DNA from: Microbacterium sp. LWH3-1.2
Lineage (GTDB): Bacteria > Actinomycetota > Actinomycetes > Actinomycetales > Microbacteriaceae
DNA: 64,000 nucleotides
Assembly: GCF_040675855.1 (NCBI RefSeq)
Contig: NZ_JBEGIK010000001.1
Span: forward strand, 310,001-374,000
Reading direction: 5' to 3'
Shown here piece by piece: positions 27,012 to 34,696 of this stretch (its first letter is position 1; each line of letters begins with the position of its first letter). Under the pieces are notes generated by a model. The model did no database searches, was not told the origin of the DNA, and worked only from the letters and a program-made list of their open reading frames with translations. Both the position numbers and the translations under genes were made by a program.

Positions 27012-27994
27012 CGATCGCGGACGTCGCGCAGAAGGCAGGCGTGTCGATCTCGACGGTGTCGTACGTCATGAGCGGCAAGCGGGCCATCTCGCAGGAGACG
27101 CGGGACCGCGTCGAGAAGGCGATCGACAGCCTCGGATTCAGCCCGCACGCGGGCGCGCGCTCGCTGGCGTCCCGCTCGACGAACGTCATCGGCCTGCAGG
27201 CGCCGCTGCGCACGGGCGTCGACGTGCACGTCGTGATGCAGATCGTCACGGGTGTCGTCACACAGGCGCGAAAGCACGGTTACGACATCCTGCTGCTCGC
27301 CAGCGACGACTCCAAGGCGCTGCAGCGCGCGGCGAAGGGGTCGATGGTCGACGCGCTGCTGGTGATGGACGTCGAGTCCGACGACCCGCGCATCGACACG
27401 CTGTCGGGGCTCGGGCATCCGAGCGTCCTCATCGGCCTGCCCGCGGGTCGCCGCGCGATCCCCTGCGTCGACTTCGATTTCGAGGCCGCGGGCTGGCTCG
27501 CCGTCGACAGGCTCGTCGCGCTCGGGCATCGCCGGCTCGCCCTCATCGGCTCACCGCCGGAGGTGATGGCACGCCACACCGCGTACGCCGAACGCCTGGC
27601 GCGCGGCTTCGTCGCGGCGTGCGAGGCGAACGGGGTTCACGGCACGGTGCACGCGTGCCCGAGCACGGCCGAGTCCATCGCCACGGTCGACGGCGTCATG
27701 ACGGAGGACCCGCGCATCACGGGCTTCTTCGTGCACAACGAGGGCGCACTCCCCCATGTCGCGACGACGATCGCCCAGCGCGGACGTCAGCGGGGCGACG
27801 AGCCCGCCATCGTTGCGCTGTGCCCAGACGACGTGGCGCGCTCGGTACCGGGGCTCGCCGACAGCATCGCGGTGCCTGCCGAGGCGATCGGCGCGGCGGC
27901 GACCGACATGCTCTGCGAGATCCTGGCGAGCGGCGCCAAGCCCGCCGTGCGGCTGCTGCCGCCGGCGCTGACCGGAGCACCCGCGGCGCGGTGA
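27005..27994 (+). CDS. LacI-family regulator, probable controller of the glycosidase/ABC regulon
   Basis: A 329-residue repressor. The N-terminal [31 protein letters not shown] is followed by the hinge helix [13 protein letters not shown] and a periplasmic-binding-like sensor domain. The sensor is somewhat unusual: the common effector-pocket sequences are weakly conserved and the end is short. The ATG overlaps the GH95 stop by seven bases. Because it is encoded inside the divergent glycosidase cluster, it is the best candidate to bind the TCGAANCGNTTCRA sites at 25499 and 32948-32977. The inducer is probably an oligosaccharide or galactose/xylose derivative. Confidence 0.92.
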   Translation: MVTIADVAQKAGVSISTVSYVMSGKRAISQETRDRVEKAIDSLGFSPHAGARSLASRSTNVIGLQAPLRTGVDVHVVMQIVTGVVTQARKHGYDILLLASDDSKALQRAAKGSMVDALLVMDVESDDPRIDTLSGLGHPSVLIGLPAGRRAIPCVDFDFEAAGWLAVDRLVALGHRRLALIGSPPEVMARHTAYAERLARGFVAACEANGVHGTVHACPSTAESIATVDGVMTEDPRITGFFVHNEGALPHVATTIAQRGRQRGDEPAIVALCPDDVARSVPGLADSIAVPAEAIGAAATDMLCEILASGAKPAVRLLPPALTGAPAAR

Positions 27995-28001
27995 CCACCG
28001 C

Positions 28002-28607
28002 ATGAGGATCGACCCCGACAGCCGTGCGCTCGGCGGTTTCTCGACCTTCCTGACGTTCGTCGGGCTCAACCTGCTCTACATCGTCGTGTGTCTGCCGATC
28101 GTGACGATCGGCGCCGCGACGAGCGCGCTGTACGAGGTGACGATCCGCTACTCCGACGACGAGAGCGGACGCCCCCTCAATGACTTCTTCCCCGCGTTCC
28201 GCGCGAACTTCGGCCGCGCGACGGCGCTGATGCTCTGCCTGCTGCTTCCCGCGGTGCTGCTCGGCTTCTCGAGCGTGTTCTGGTTCTCGCATCCGGCCCT
28301 GTTCGCGGGAGTGGCCGGGGCGCTGGCCGTGATCGGCGCCGTCTACCTCTTCGCCGCGTTCCTGTTCGCGATGGCGCAGGTCGCGTATTTCAAGAACAGT
28401 GTGCGCCAGACCCTCAAGAACGCCCTGCTGCTGCCCGCCGCCCAGCCGGTGCGCACCCTGGGCGCGCTCGTGATCCCCGTGACCGCGGTCGTCCTGACGA
28501 TCCTGTTCCCGCCCGTCGCGATCCTCGTGGCGACGATCGGCTTCTCCGTCGGCGCCTACGCCACGGCCTTCATCTTCCGCAGCGTCTTCACGCGCCACTC
28601 GGCCTGA
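28002..28607 (+). CDS. YesL-like DUF624 family membrane protein
   Basis: A 201-residue protein with about five membrane helices (roughly 18-42, 70-95, 100-125, 145-165 and 170-195). The N-terminal pattern FLTFVGLNLLYIVVCLPIVTIGAATSALYEV is typical of DUF624/YesL proteins, which are encoded beside CUT1 sugar importers and whose function is unknown. It starts seven bases after the LacI stop, in the same transcript as GH95 and the regulator, and the matching ABC importer lies just downstream on the opposite strand. Confidence 0.88.
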   Translation: MRIDPDSRALGGFSTFLTFVGLNLLYIVVCLPIVTIGAATSALYEVTIRYSDDESGRPLNDFFPAFRANFGRATALMLCLLLPAVLLGFSSVFWFSHPALFAGVAGALAVIGAVYLFAAFLFAMAQVAYFKNSVRQTLKNALLLPAAQPVRTLGALVIPVTAVVLTILFPPVAILVATIGFSVGAYATAFIFRSVFTRHSA

Positions 28608-28630
28608 CCCGCGCCGCCCTTTGCGGGTGA

Positions 28631-28987
28631 CGGATGCCCCGGCCCCGCAGCATCCGTGATCCTCAACTGAGGACGAGACCCGAGCTGCGGACACACCCCG
28701 ACGCCAGGCCCCTCATCTCGGCTCATCACCTCAAATGAGGATGGAACCCGAGGAACGGATCCCCGGCCCCGCAGCATCCGTGATCCTCAACTGAGGACGA
28801 GACCCGAGCTGCGGACACACCCCGACGCCAGGCCCCTCCTCTCGGCCCATCACCTCAAATGAGGATGGAACCCGAGGAACGGATCCCGGCCCCGCAGCAT
28901 CCGTGATCCTCAACTGAGGACGAGAGCCGAGCTGCGGACACACCCCGACGCCAGGCCCCTCCTCTCGGCCCATCACCTCAAATGAGG
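28631..28987. repeat. three tandem copies of a 124-bp repeat with paired palindromes
   Basis: Units begin at 28631 (125 bp), 28756 (124 bp) and 28880 (about 108 bp, truncated). They are nearly identical. Each holds CCTCAACTGAGG and, about 56 bases later, CCTCAAATGAGG; both are CCTCA-NN-TGAGG inverted repeats, giving six in all (for example 28661-28672, 28729-28740, 28785-28796). The array lies between the convergent YesL-like and solute-binding-protein genes. Open frames through it only translate the repeat. Confidence 0.9.
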
Positions 28988-29020
28988 GCGCCCGCGAGGA
29001 GGACGCGCGAACAGCGAGGA

Positions 29021-29057
29021 CGAAGGGGCTCGGGATGCTGCGTCCCGAGCCCCTTCG
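29021..29057 (-). terminator. terminator hairpin of the ABC transporter operon
   Basis: CGAAGGGGCTCGGGA (29021-29035), seven-base loop, TCCCGAGCCCCTTCG (29043-29057): a perfect 15-bp stem starting 17 bases after the solute-binding-protein stop on the minus strand. Confidence 0.75.
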
Positions 29058-29074
29058 CTTCGTACCGGTGTGTG

Positions 29075-30823
29075 CTAGTCGCCGAACTCCTCAGCCACGG
29101 CGACGCGTGCGTCGTTCTGGGACTTCGCGTTGCTCATGTCGAAGTCGAGCACCTTCTCGTAGCCCAGGCCGTTCGCGGTCTCGATGAGCTCGTCGCGGAG
29201 CGACTCGAACTGCGCCTCGTTCGAGGCGAACACCATCTGCCACGAGTACTGCTTGATGATCTCCTTGACCTGGTTGCGCAGGGTCTCGATCTCGGAGTCG
29301 TCGGCCGGCGCCGCGTAGCTCGCGCCCGGGGCGACCAGCACCTGGTCGTTGGTCTGGAGGTACTCCATGGTGGAGGTCGCGTCGCCCATCTTCGCCGACC
29401 AGTCGACCGTCAGCGGGTTGGCGATCGAGGCCTGGTAGGTCGGCCAGAAGGTGTAGCTGTACGGCAGGCTCGTCTCCGGGTCTGTGTCGATGGGAAGCAC
29501 CGCGCTGAGGTTCAGCGCCGACACACCATCGGCGTACTCGCCGCCGCCCCACTCCTCGGGCACGGTACCGCTGCCCTGGAGGAACACCTCGTTGCCGAAG
29601 TCGGTGAGCTCGGGCTCACCGGCGTCGTTGACGTCCCACGTGAGGCCCTTCGGGCCCGCGGACGCCCCGGTCTGGCTGCTGTTTGCGTACGCACCCTCAG
29701 GAGAGTAGAGCCAGTCGATGAAGGCCGCGATGCGCTCGGGGTCCTCGGCCTTCGAGCCGATCGCGAACACCTGCTTGCCTCCGTACGCTTCGGCGCCGTA
29801 CGAGAAGATGTTCTGATCCGCCAGCGGCGCCATCTCGAAGCCCTTGCCGGCGGCCATGTTCTCCTCGGTGTTGAAGGCGGACTGGCCCAGCCACGGCCAC
29901 CACGAGAACAGCACCTGGCCGTTCTGGAACTTCGAGAAGAGCGTGTCGTAGTTCTGCGTCGTCGACTCGGGGTCGACGAGGCCGAGCTGGTTGGCGTCGA
30001 AGTAGAGCTTCAGGTTGCGGATGTACTCGCCGTCGGGGTCGAGGATGCTCTGGTAATCCGAGCCGTCGGCCTTGGCCAGCACGAAGCCGATCTCGTCGTA
30101 GCCGTAGAAGCAGGCGGGCTGCTTGGCCGTGACCATCATGTTGCCGTCCCAGTCCTTGAACAGCGAGAAGGCGTAGGTGGGCTGGCCGTTGTCGGCGGTG
30201 GGGTGCGCGGCCTGCATGTCGGCGAGCACCGGCAGGAGGTCTTCGAGGGTGCCGATCTCGGGGTAGCCGAGCTCCTTGTAGTAGTCCCACCGCACATAAG
30301 GGCCGAAGGTGGGGTTCAGGCCCTCCGACGGTTCGGTCGGCTGCAGCGACGACACCATGGACGGGAAGCCGTAGACACCGTCCTTGCCGTCGTTGAGATG
30401 CTCGACCGCAGCGTCGAACTTCGCGAGGTTGTCCATCGCGCCGTAGTAGTTCGCGGAGTCCTCGACCAGGCCGCCCTCGATGAGCTCGTCGAGCTTCTCG
30501 CCCTTGTCGGTGACGATCAGGTCGCCGAGGTCGCCGGCAGCGACGCGGGTGTTGTAGAGGGTGTCACCGCCGCCCGCGACGTTCGGGGCGATGATGTTCA
30601 GCTTCATGTTGAACTTGTCTTCGACGATCTTGGCGAACCAGCCCTGCTGGACGCCCATGTAGTTCGCGAGACCGTCGAACACGTCGATCGTGATCTGCTG
30701 GTCCCATTTCTCGGGGAACTGGTCGATCGCGCCCTGGTCGTCGCCGCCCGCGCTGCAGGAGGCGAGCGAGCCCGCGGCGAGGAGCGCCACGAGAGCCAGG
30801 GACACCTTCTTTCGAAGCGTCAT
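29075..30823 (-). CDS. extracellular solute-binding lipoprotein of a CUT1-type sugar importer
   Basis: A 582-residue binding protein. The signal peptide ends in a lipobox (LAAGSLASCSAGG), so Cys22 or so is lipidated and the protein is anchored outside the membrane. The mature part is a large type 1 family binding protein of the LplA/YtcQ group, with WDYYKELGYPEIGTLEDLL and YGGKQVFAIGSKAEDPERIAAFIDWLYSPEG, typical of oligosaccharide binders. ATG 30823 has GAAAGGAAA just upstream. It is the last gene of a three-gene operon with two permeases and no ATPase; an MsmX-type shared ATPase elsewhere is expected. Confidence 0.93.
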   Translation of the reverse strand: MTLRKKVSLALVALLAAGSLASCSAGGDDQGAIDQFPEKWDQQITIDVFDGLANYMGVQQGWFAKIVEDKFNMKLNIIAPNVAGGGDTLYNTRVAAGDLGDLIVTDKGEKLDELIEGGLVEDSANYYGAMDNLAKFDAAVEHLNDGKDGVYGFPSMVSSLQPTEPSEGLNPTFGPYVRWDYYKELGYPEIGTLEDLLPVLADMQAAHPTADNGQPTYAFSLFKDWDGNMMVTAKQPACFYGYDEIGFVLAKADGSDYQSILDPDGEYIRNLKLYFDANQLGLVDPESTTQNYDTLFSKFQNGQVLFSWWPWLGQSAFNTEENMAAGKGFEMAPLADQNIFSYGAEAYGGKQVFAIGSKAEDPERIAAFIDWLYSPEGAYANSSQTGASAGPKGLTWDVNDAGEPELTDFGNEVFLQGSGTVPEEWGGGEYADGVSALNLSAVLPIDTDPETSLPYSYTFWPTYQASIANPLTVDWSAKMGDATSTMEYLQTNDQVLVAPGASYAAPADDSEIETLRNQVKEIIKQYSWQMVFASNEAQFESLRDELIETANGLGYEKVLDFDMSNAKSQNDARVAVAEEFGD

Positions 30824-30855
30824 TGCTTTCCTTTCTCGGTGGTTCGTGGCCGTCG

Positions 30856-31812
30856 TCAGCCCTTGACGGCGCCCAGCATGATGCCCTTCACGAAGAAGCG
30901 CTGAAACAGCGGATAGATGAAGATGATCGGCAGGACGACGAGCACCGAGACGGTCATGCGAATCGAGGTCGGCGTCTGCTCGGTGGCGAGCCCTGCGATC
31001 TGGCCGATGTTGCCGCCGGCGTTCTGCGCCGCCTGAGCGAGGCTCGACGCCTGGTTGATGAACATGTAGAGCAGGTACTGGAGCGTGTACAGGCTCTGGT
31101 CGGTGATGTAGATCAGGGTGTCCTGGAAGCTGTTCCATTGCGTCACCGCGCTGAAGATCGCGATGGTCGCGAGGATGGGCGTCATGTTGGGCAGATAGAC
31201 CCGGAAGAAGACCTGCAGGATGTTGGCGCCGTCGACCTCGGCCGCTTCCTGCAGCTCCTTCGGCATCGACTCGACGTAGGTCTTCGCGAGGATGACGTTG
31301 AACGGCTGCACGACGAACGGCAGCACATACACCCAGAAGTTGTTGGTGAGACCCAGCGTCTTCATGATGATGAACACCGGGATCAAGCCCGCGCTGAAGT
31401 ACATCGTGATGATGAGGAAGCGGTACCAGAACTTGCGACCCCACATGCGGGTCTGCGTGAACATGAACCCGAGGAACGCCGATGCCAGCACGGTGAGCGC
31501 CGTGCCGATGACGGTGCGGCCGATGCTGACCACGGTCGCCATCGGCAGTCCTGGCAGCTGGAAGACCTGCGCGTAATTGGACAGGTGGAACCCGACCGGC
31601 CACAGACGCACATCGCCGAGCGCCGAGATGTCGTTGGCGCTGACGGAGTTGATGATCAGGTAGTAGAAGGGGTACGCGCAGATCAGCGCGAAGAGGAAGA
31701 ACAGCGCGTAGTTCGCGATGCGGAAGACCACGTCGCCGAGCGTCCCGCGGTAGCGGGCCGAGCTGTCGCCCCTGTGCGTCGTGGTGAGGGTCTTGGTCAT
31801 CGTCGTGGTCAT
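30856..31812 (-). CDS. carbohydrate ABC transporter permease (YtcP/MalG-like)
   Basis: A 318-residue inner-membrane permease with six helices. The EAA loop that contacts the ATPase is KELQEAAEVDGANILQVFFRVYLPNM, and the C-terminus GIMLGAVKG is typical of the YtcP group. The real start is ATG 31812 with GAGAGG upstream; the much longer open frame reaching 32892 is shadow of the first permease gene. It pairs with the permease at 31824-32825, 11 bases upstream, and the lipoprotein downstream. Confidence 0.93.
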   Translation of the reverse strand: MTTTMTKTLTTTHRGDSSARYRGTLGDVVFRIANYALFFLFALICAYPFYYLIINSVSANDISALGDVRLWPVGFHLSNYAQVFQLPGLPMATVVSIGRTVIGTALTVLASAFLGFMFTQTRMWGRKFWYRFLIITMYFSAGLIPVFIIMKTLGLTNNFWVYVLPFVVQPFNVILAKTYVESMPKELQEAAEVDGANILQVFFRVYLPNMTPILATIAIFSAVTQWNSFQDTLIYITDQSLYTLQYLLYMFINQASSLAQAAQNAGGNIGQIAGLATEQTPTSIRMTVSVLVVLPIIFIYPLFQRFFVKGIMLGAVKG

Positions 31813-31823
31813 GTCGTGGCCTC

Positions 31824-32825
31824 TCAGACGATCGATTCGCCGCGGACGCGCTGGGAGACCGCATTGACGGTGAGCAGCAGGGCGACCGAGATGAGGCTCT
31901 TGAGCATTCCGATCGCGGTGGCCATCGACAGGCTGTTGCCCGTCATGCCGATGTTGTAGACGTACAGGTCGAGCACCTGGATCCACTGCTTGTTGAAGGC
32001 GTTCTGGAAGACGTAGTACTGCTCCATCCCGTTGTTCAGGATGTTCGCGATCGACAGCAGCAGCAGCACGAGGTACGTGGGCATCAGCTGCGGGATCGTG
32101 ATGTACCGCATCAGCTGGAAGCGGCCGGCGCCGTCGATGCGGGCCGACTCGTACAGCGACTGGTCGATGCCCGCGATCGCGGCGAGGTAGATGATGGCGC
32201 CCCAGCCGAGGCCCTTCCAGATGCTCCAGAGCGTCATGGTGATCCAGACGTTCTGGTCGGTGTCGAGGAACTTGATCGGCGCCGTGATGAGCCCGGCGTC
32301 GGTCAGGACGTCGTTGACCAGGCCCGAACTCGAGAACAGCGAGAACGCGATCATGTAGACGAGCACCCACGAGATGAAGTTCGGGAGGGCCGTGAGCGTC
32401 TGAACGGAGTTGCGGAACCACGGCGCCTTGATCTCGTTGAGGAGGATCGCGAAGAAGAGCGGCAGGACGGATGTCGCGATCCCGAGGAAGCTGATCGCGA
32501 GGGTGTTGAGCAGCACCTGGCCGATCTGCGTCATCTGGGTGGGTGAGGAGACCAGCATCTGGAACCACTGCAGGCCGACGAAGTCGCTGCCCTCCAGGCC
32601 GAGTGCAGGCTTGTAGTCGTAGAGGGAGTAGATCCAGCCGTACAGGGGGAGGTAGGAGAAGAGGAACGCGAGGACCAGGAACGGGACGATGCAGAGGAAC
32701 AGCGTGAACGACGTCCGGCTGCCCGCGGGGCGTCGTCTGCGGCCGCGGCCCTTCTTCGCGTTCTGATCCAGGTTGTGGACCGCCGCTTCCTGGAAGACGA
32801 CCTGCGACTGCGCTTGAGTGGTCAT
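31824..32825 (-). CDS. carbohydrate ABC transporter permease (LplB/YteP-like)
   Basis: A 333-residue permease with a basic cytoplasmic N-terminus (KKGRGRRRRPAG) and six membrane helices. The EAA loop reads QSLYESARIDGAGRFQLMRYITIPQL. The family includes LplB and YteP, which import complex oligosaccharides. It is the first gene of the importer operon; its promoter and two tandem operators lie 120-185 bases upstream, leaving a long 5' leader whose role is not clear. The start ATG 32825 has a weak AGGGC ribosome binding site. Confidence 0.93.
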   Translation of the reverse strand: MTTQAQSQVVFQEAAVHNLDQNAKKGRGRRRRPAGSRTSFTLFLCIVPFLVLAFLFSYLPLYGWIYSLYDYKPALGLEGSDFVGLQWFQMLVSSPTQMTQIGQVLLNTLAISFLGIATSVLPLFFAILLNEIKAPWFRNSVQTLTALPNFISWVLVYMIAFSLFSSSGLVNDVLTDAGLITAPIKFLDTDQNVWITMTLWSIWKGLGWGAIIYLAAIAGIDQSLYESARIDGAGRFQLMRYITIPQLMPTYLVLLLLSIANILNNGMEQYYVFQNAFNKQWIQVLDLYVYNIGMTGNSLSMATAIGMLKSLISVALLLTVNAVSQRVRGESIV

Positions 32826-32947
32826 CGCAGCGTGCCCTGATGCGTGGCTTCCGCCGAGGGGGCCGCCGGGTGAGCATGCCGTTCCATGTCACTCCTTCGT
32901 GTACGTGGCTGCCGCTCCGTCGAGGGGCGGGATCCGAGGTTCGACCA

Positions 32948-32977
32948 TCGAACCGCTTCGATTTCGAACCGCTTCGA
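32948..32977. promoter_or_regulatory. two tandem LacI-type operators before the ABC importer
   Basis: TCGAACCGCTTCGA occurs at 32948-32961 and again at 32964-32977, 16 bp centre to centre. Each is a near-palindrome with central CG. They lie immediately downstream of the -10 box at 32982-32987, where bound repressor would block initiation. The pattern matches the operator at 25499-25512. Confidence 0.8.
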
Positions 32978-32981
32978 TTGA

Positions 32982-33010
32982 AGAGTAGGCCGCCGTGCGC
33001 CGTTCGTCAA
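32982..33010 (-). promoter_or_regulatory. promoter of the ABC importer operon
   Basis: On the minus strand TTGACG (33005-33010) and TACTCT (32982-32987) are separated by 17 bases, a good sigma70-type promoter. It reads into the tandem operators and the importer genes. Confidence 0.7.
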
Positions 33011-33120
33011 ATGTCCCCTCGTGACGCCGAGGTGACGACGGCGAACGCTCCTCGGCCGCTCCCCCGCGTCGGAAGGCGCCTACCATTGTCGGATCGACAT
33101 CGGGGCGAGGCCGCGTCGAG

Positions 33121-33249
33121 GTGCGCATCCTTCCGCTGCGCCGCGACACCGGCGTGCATCTGACGCTCGACGACGCCCGCATCGGCCCGCGCGCCCTGTG
33201 GCGCGAGATCCGCCGACACGAGCACGACAGGAAGACGAGACAGCGATGA
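33121..33249 (+). CDS. possible 42-residue protein coupled to GH27
   Basis: A short frame from GTG 33121, with GGGGCGAGG about ten bases upstream and TACCAT (33081-33086) as a possible -10 box. Its TGA overlaps the GH27 ATG as ATGA, and codon third positions look coding (VRILPLRRDTGVHLTLDDARIG). I do not recognise it. It could be a leader peptide for translational coupling, the tail of a lost gene, or chance. Confidence 0.25.
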   Translation: MRILPLRRDTGVHLTLDDARIGPRALWREIRRHEHDRKTRQR

Positions 33250-34550
33250 CGTTGCGCAAGACTGCCACTCCGCCCATGGGGTGGAACAGCTGGGACTCCT
33301 ACGGGACGACGGTGACCGAGGCCGAGGTGCTCGCCAATGCCGAGTTCCTGGCCGCGCACCTGCTCCGCCACGGGTGGGACACGATCGTGGTCGACATCGA
33401 CTGGGCCGACCCCACCGCCCGCGCGCACGGCTACAACGAGTCCGCCCCGCTGGTGATCGACGAGTACGGGCGCGTGCAGCCCGATCCGGTGCGGTTCCCT
33501 TCCGCGTCCGGCGGAGCCGGATTCGGGCCGCTCGCCGCACGCATCCACGGGCTGGGCCTGAAGTTCGGCATCCACATCATGCGCGGCATCCCGAGGATCG
33601 CGGTCGATCGCGACCTGCCCGTGCGGGGCGCGGAGGCGACCGCCGCCGACATCGCCGACCCGGCGAACGCCTGCGAGTGGAACCCGCACTACGTCGGCCT
33701 GGACCACCGCGCGCCCGGCGCGGCGGCCTACTACCGTTCGCTCGCCGACCAGTACGCGCACTGGGGCGTCGACTTCATCAAGGCCGACGACATGCTGTGG
33801 CCCTACCAGGCTGCCGAGATCGAAGCCCTCTCCGCCGCGATCGAGGCGGCGCCGCGACAGATCGCGCTGTCGCTGTCGCCCGGCCGCGACCTGTCGGCCG
33901 CACACCTCGAGCACCTTCGCGCCCACGCCACGATGTGGCGCATCTGCGACGACCTGTGGGATCGGTGGGACGACGTCGAGGCGAACTTCGCCCGTCTCGC
34001 GCGCTGGGCGCCGCTGGCCGGACCGGACGGCTGGCCCGACGCCGACATGCTCCCGCTCGGCCGCATCGGCATCCGTGCCGAGCGCGGCGAGCCCCGCGAG
34101 GGCGCGCTCACCCTCGCGGAGCGCCGGACCCTCGTGACCCTGTGGGTCATGGCCCGCTCTCCGCTGATGATCGGCGGCGACCTGCCCGCCAGCGCACCCG
34201 AGACGATCGCCCTGTTCACCAACGACGACGTGCTCGAGATCCTCCGCGACTCCACCGGCAACCGCGAGCTGCTGCGCGAGCACGACCTCGTGGTCTGGAC
34301 CGCCGAGCGCGACGACACCCGCTGGGTCGCCGTCTTCAACACCGCCGATCACGCACGCGAAGTGCCGTTCGACACCCGCTCCCTCGGCCTCGGACCGGCA
34401 CCGGCCGCCGTCACCGACCTCTGGGACGCGGCATCCGTTCCCGTCGAAGCCGTCCATGAGCAGTCGAATGCCGCCCGCAGCGTCGCCCCCGGCAGCTCCG
34501 TTGTGCGGATCACCCTCGAGCCACACGGCTGCAAGCTGCTGCGCGCCTGA
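33246..34550 (+). CDS. glycoside hydrolase family 27 alpha-galactosidase
   Basis: A 434-residue enzyme without a signal peptide, so intracellular. The N-terminal PPMGWNSWDSYG is the GH27 hallmark. The nucleophile Asp lies in WGVDFIKADDM (equivalent to KYDN) and the acid/base Asp in WRICDDLWDRWDD. A C-terminal beta-sandwich follows. HAHATMWRICDD rather than the common fRiggDi leaves the possibility of a different GH27 activity, such as isomalto-dextranase-like or beta-L-arabinopyranosidase. ATG 33246 follows a weak purine-rich region and may be coupled to the small frame before it. The gene ends at the hairpin at 34562-34600. Confidence 0.9.
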   Translation: MTLRKTATPPMGWNSWDSYGTTVTEAEVLANAEFLAAHLLRHGWDTIVVDIDWADPTARAHGYNESAPLVIDEYGRVQPDPVRFPSASGGAGFGPLAARIHGLGLKFGIHIMRGIPRIAVDRDLPVRGAEATAADIADPANACEWNPHYVGLDHRAPGAAAYYRSLADQYAHWGVDFIKADDMLWPYQAAEIEALSAAIEAAPRQIALSLSPGRDLSAAHLEHLRAHATMWRICDDLWDRWDDVEANFARLARWAPLAGPDGWPDADMLPLGRIGIRAERGEPREGALTLAERRTLVTLWVMARSPLMIGGDLPASAPETIALFTNDDVLEILRDSTGNRELLREHDLVVWTAERDDTRWVAVFNTADHAREVPFDTRSLGLGPAPAAVTDLWDAASVPVEAVHEQSNAARSVAPGSSVVRITLEPHGCKLLRA

Positions 34551-34561
34551 TACAGCGCGTG

Positions 34562-34600
34562 ACCGGATGCTGCCGGGAAAGCGCTTGCGCAGCATCCGGT
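34562..34600. terminator. hairpin after GH27 whose loop contains an AAGCGCTT palindrome
   Basis: ACCGGATGCTGC (34562-34573) pairs perfectly with GCAGCATCCGGT (34589-34600), 12 bp. The 15-base loop contains AAAGCGCTTG, itself like a LacI-type half-site pair. It starts 12 bases after the GH27 stop, so termination is likely; the loop may also be an operator for the following gene. Confidence 0.6.
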
Positions 34601-34616
34601 CGCATGGCACACTGTT

Positions 34617-34630
34617 GGAAAGCGTTTACC
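34617..34630. promoter_or_regulatory. LacI-type operator before the Gfo/Idh operon
   Basis: GGAAAGCGTTTACC, a near-palindrome around CG, 66 bases upstream of the Gfo/Idh start. It matches sites at 38173-38186 and 43249-43262 (shared pattern GGAAAKCGYTWNCC). Confidence 0.7.
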
Positions 34631-34696
34631 CATCGGTCCGATCCCCGAAGCCGGATCCCGGGTGCCCACAGCCTTCCGAGCAGAAAGCAGGACCTC

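Noticed and set aside
28556..28976. Two minus-strand frames with repeating peptide GPGVGVCPQLGSRPQLRITDAA
   Set aside because: They only translate the 124-bp tandem repeats and have no ribosome site; not a repeat protein gene.
28631..28987. CRISPR array
   Set aside because: Units are 124 bp and near-identical along their whole length; there are no short repeats with variable spacers and no cas genes.
31813..32892. Extension of the second permease to 678 residues
   Set aside because: Shadow of the first permease gene; the real start at 31812 has a ribosome site and the normal family N-terminus.
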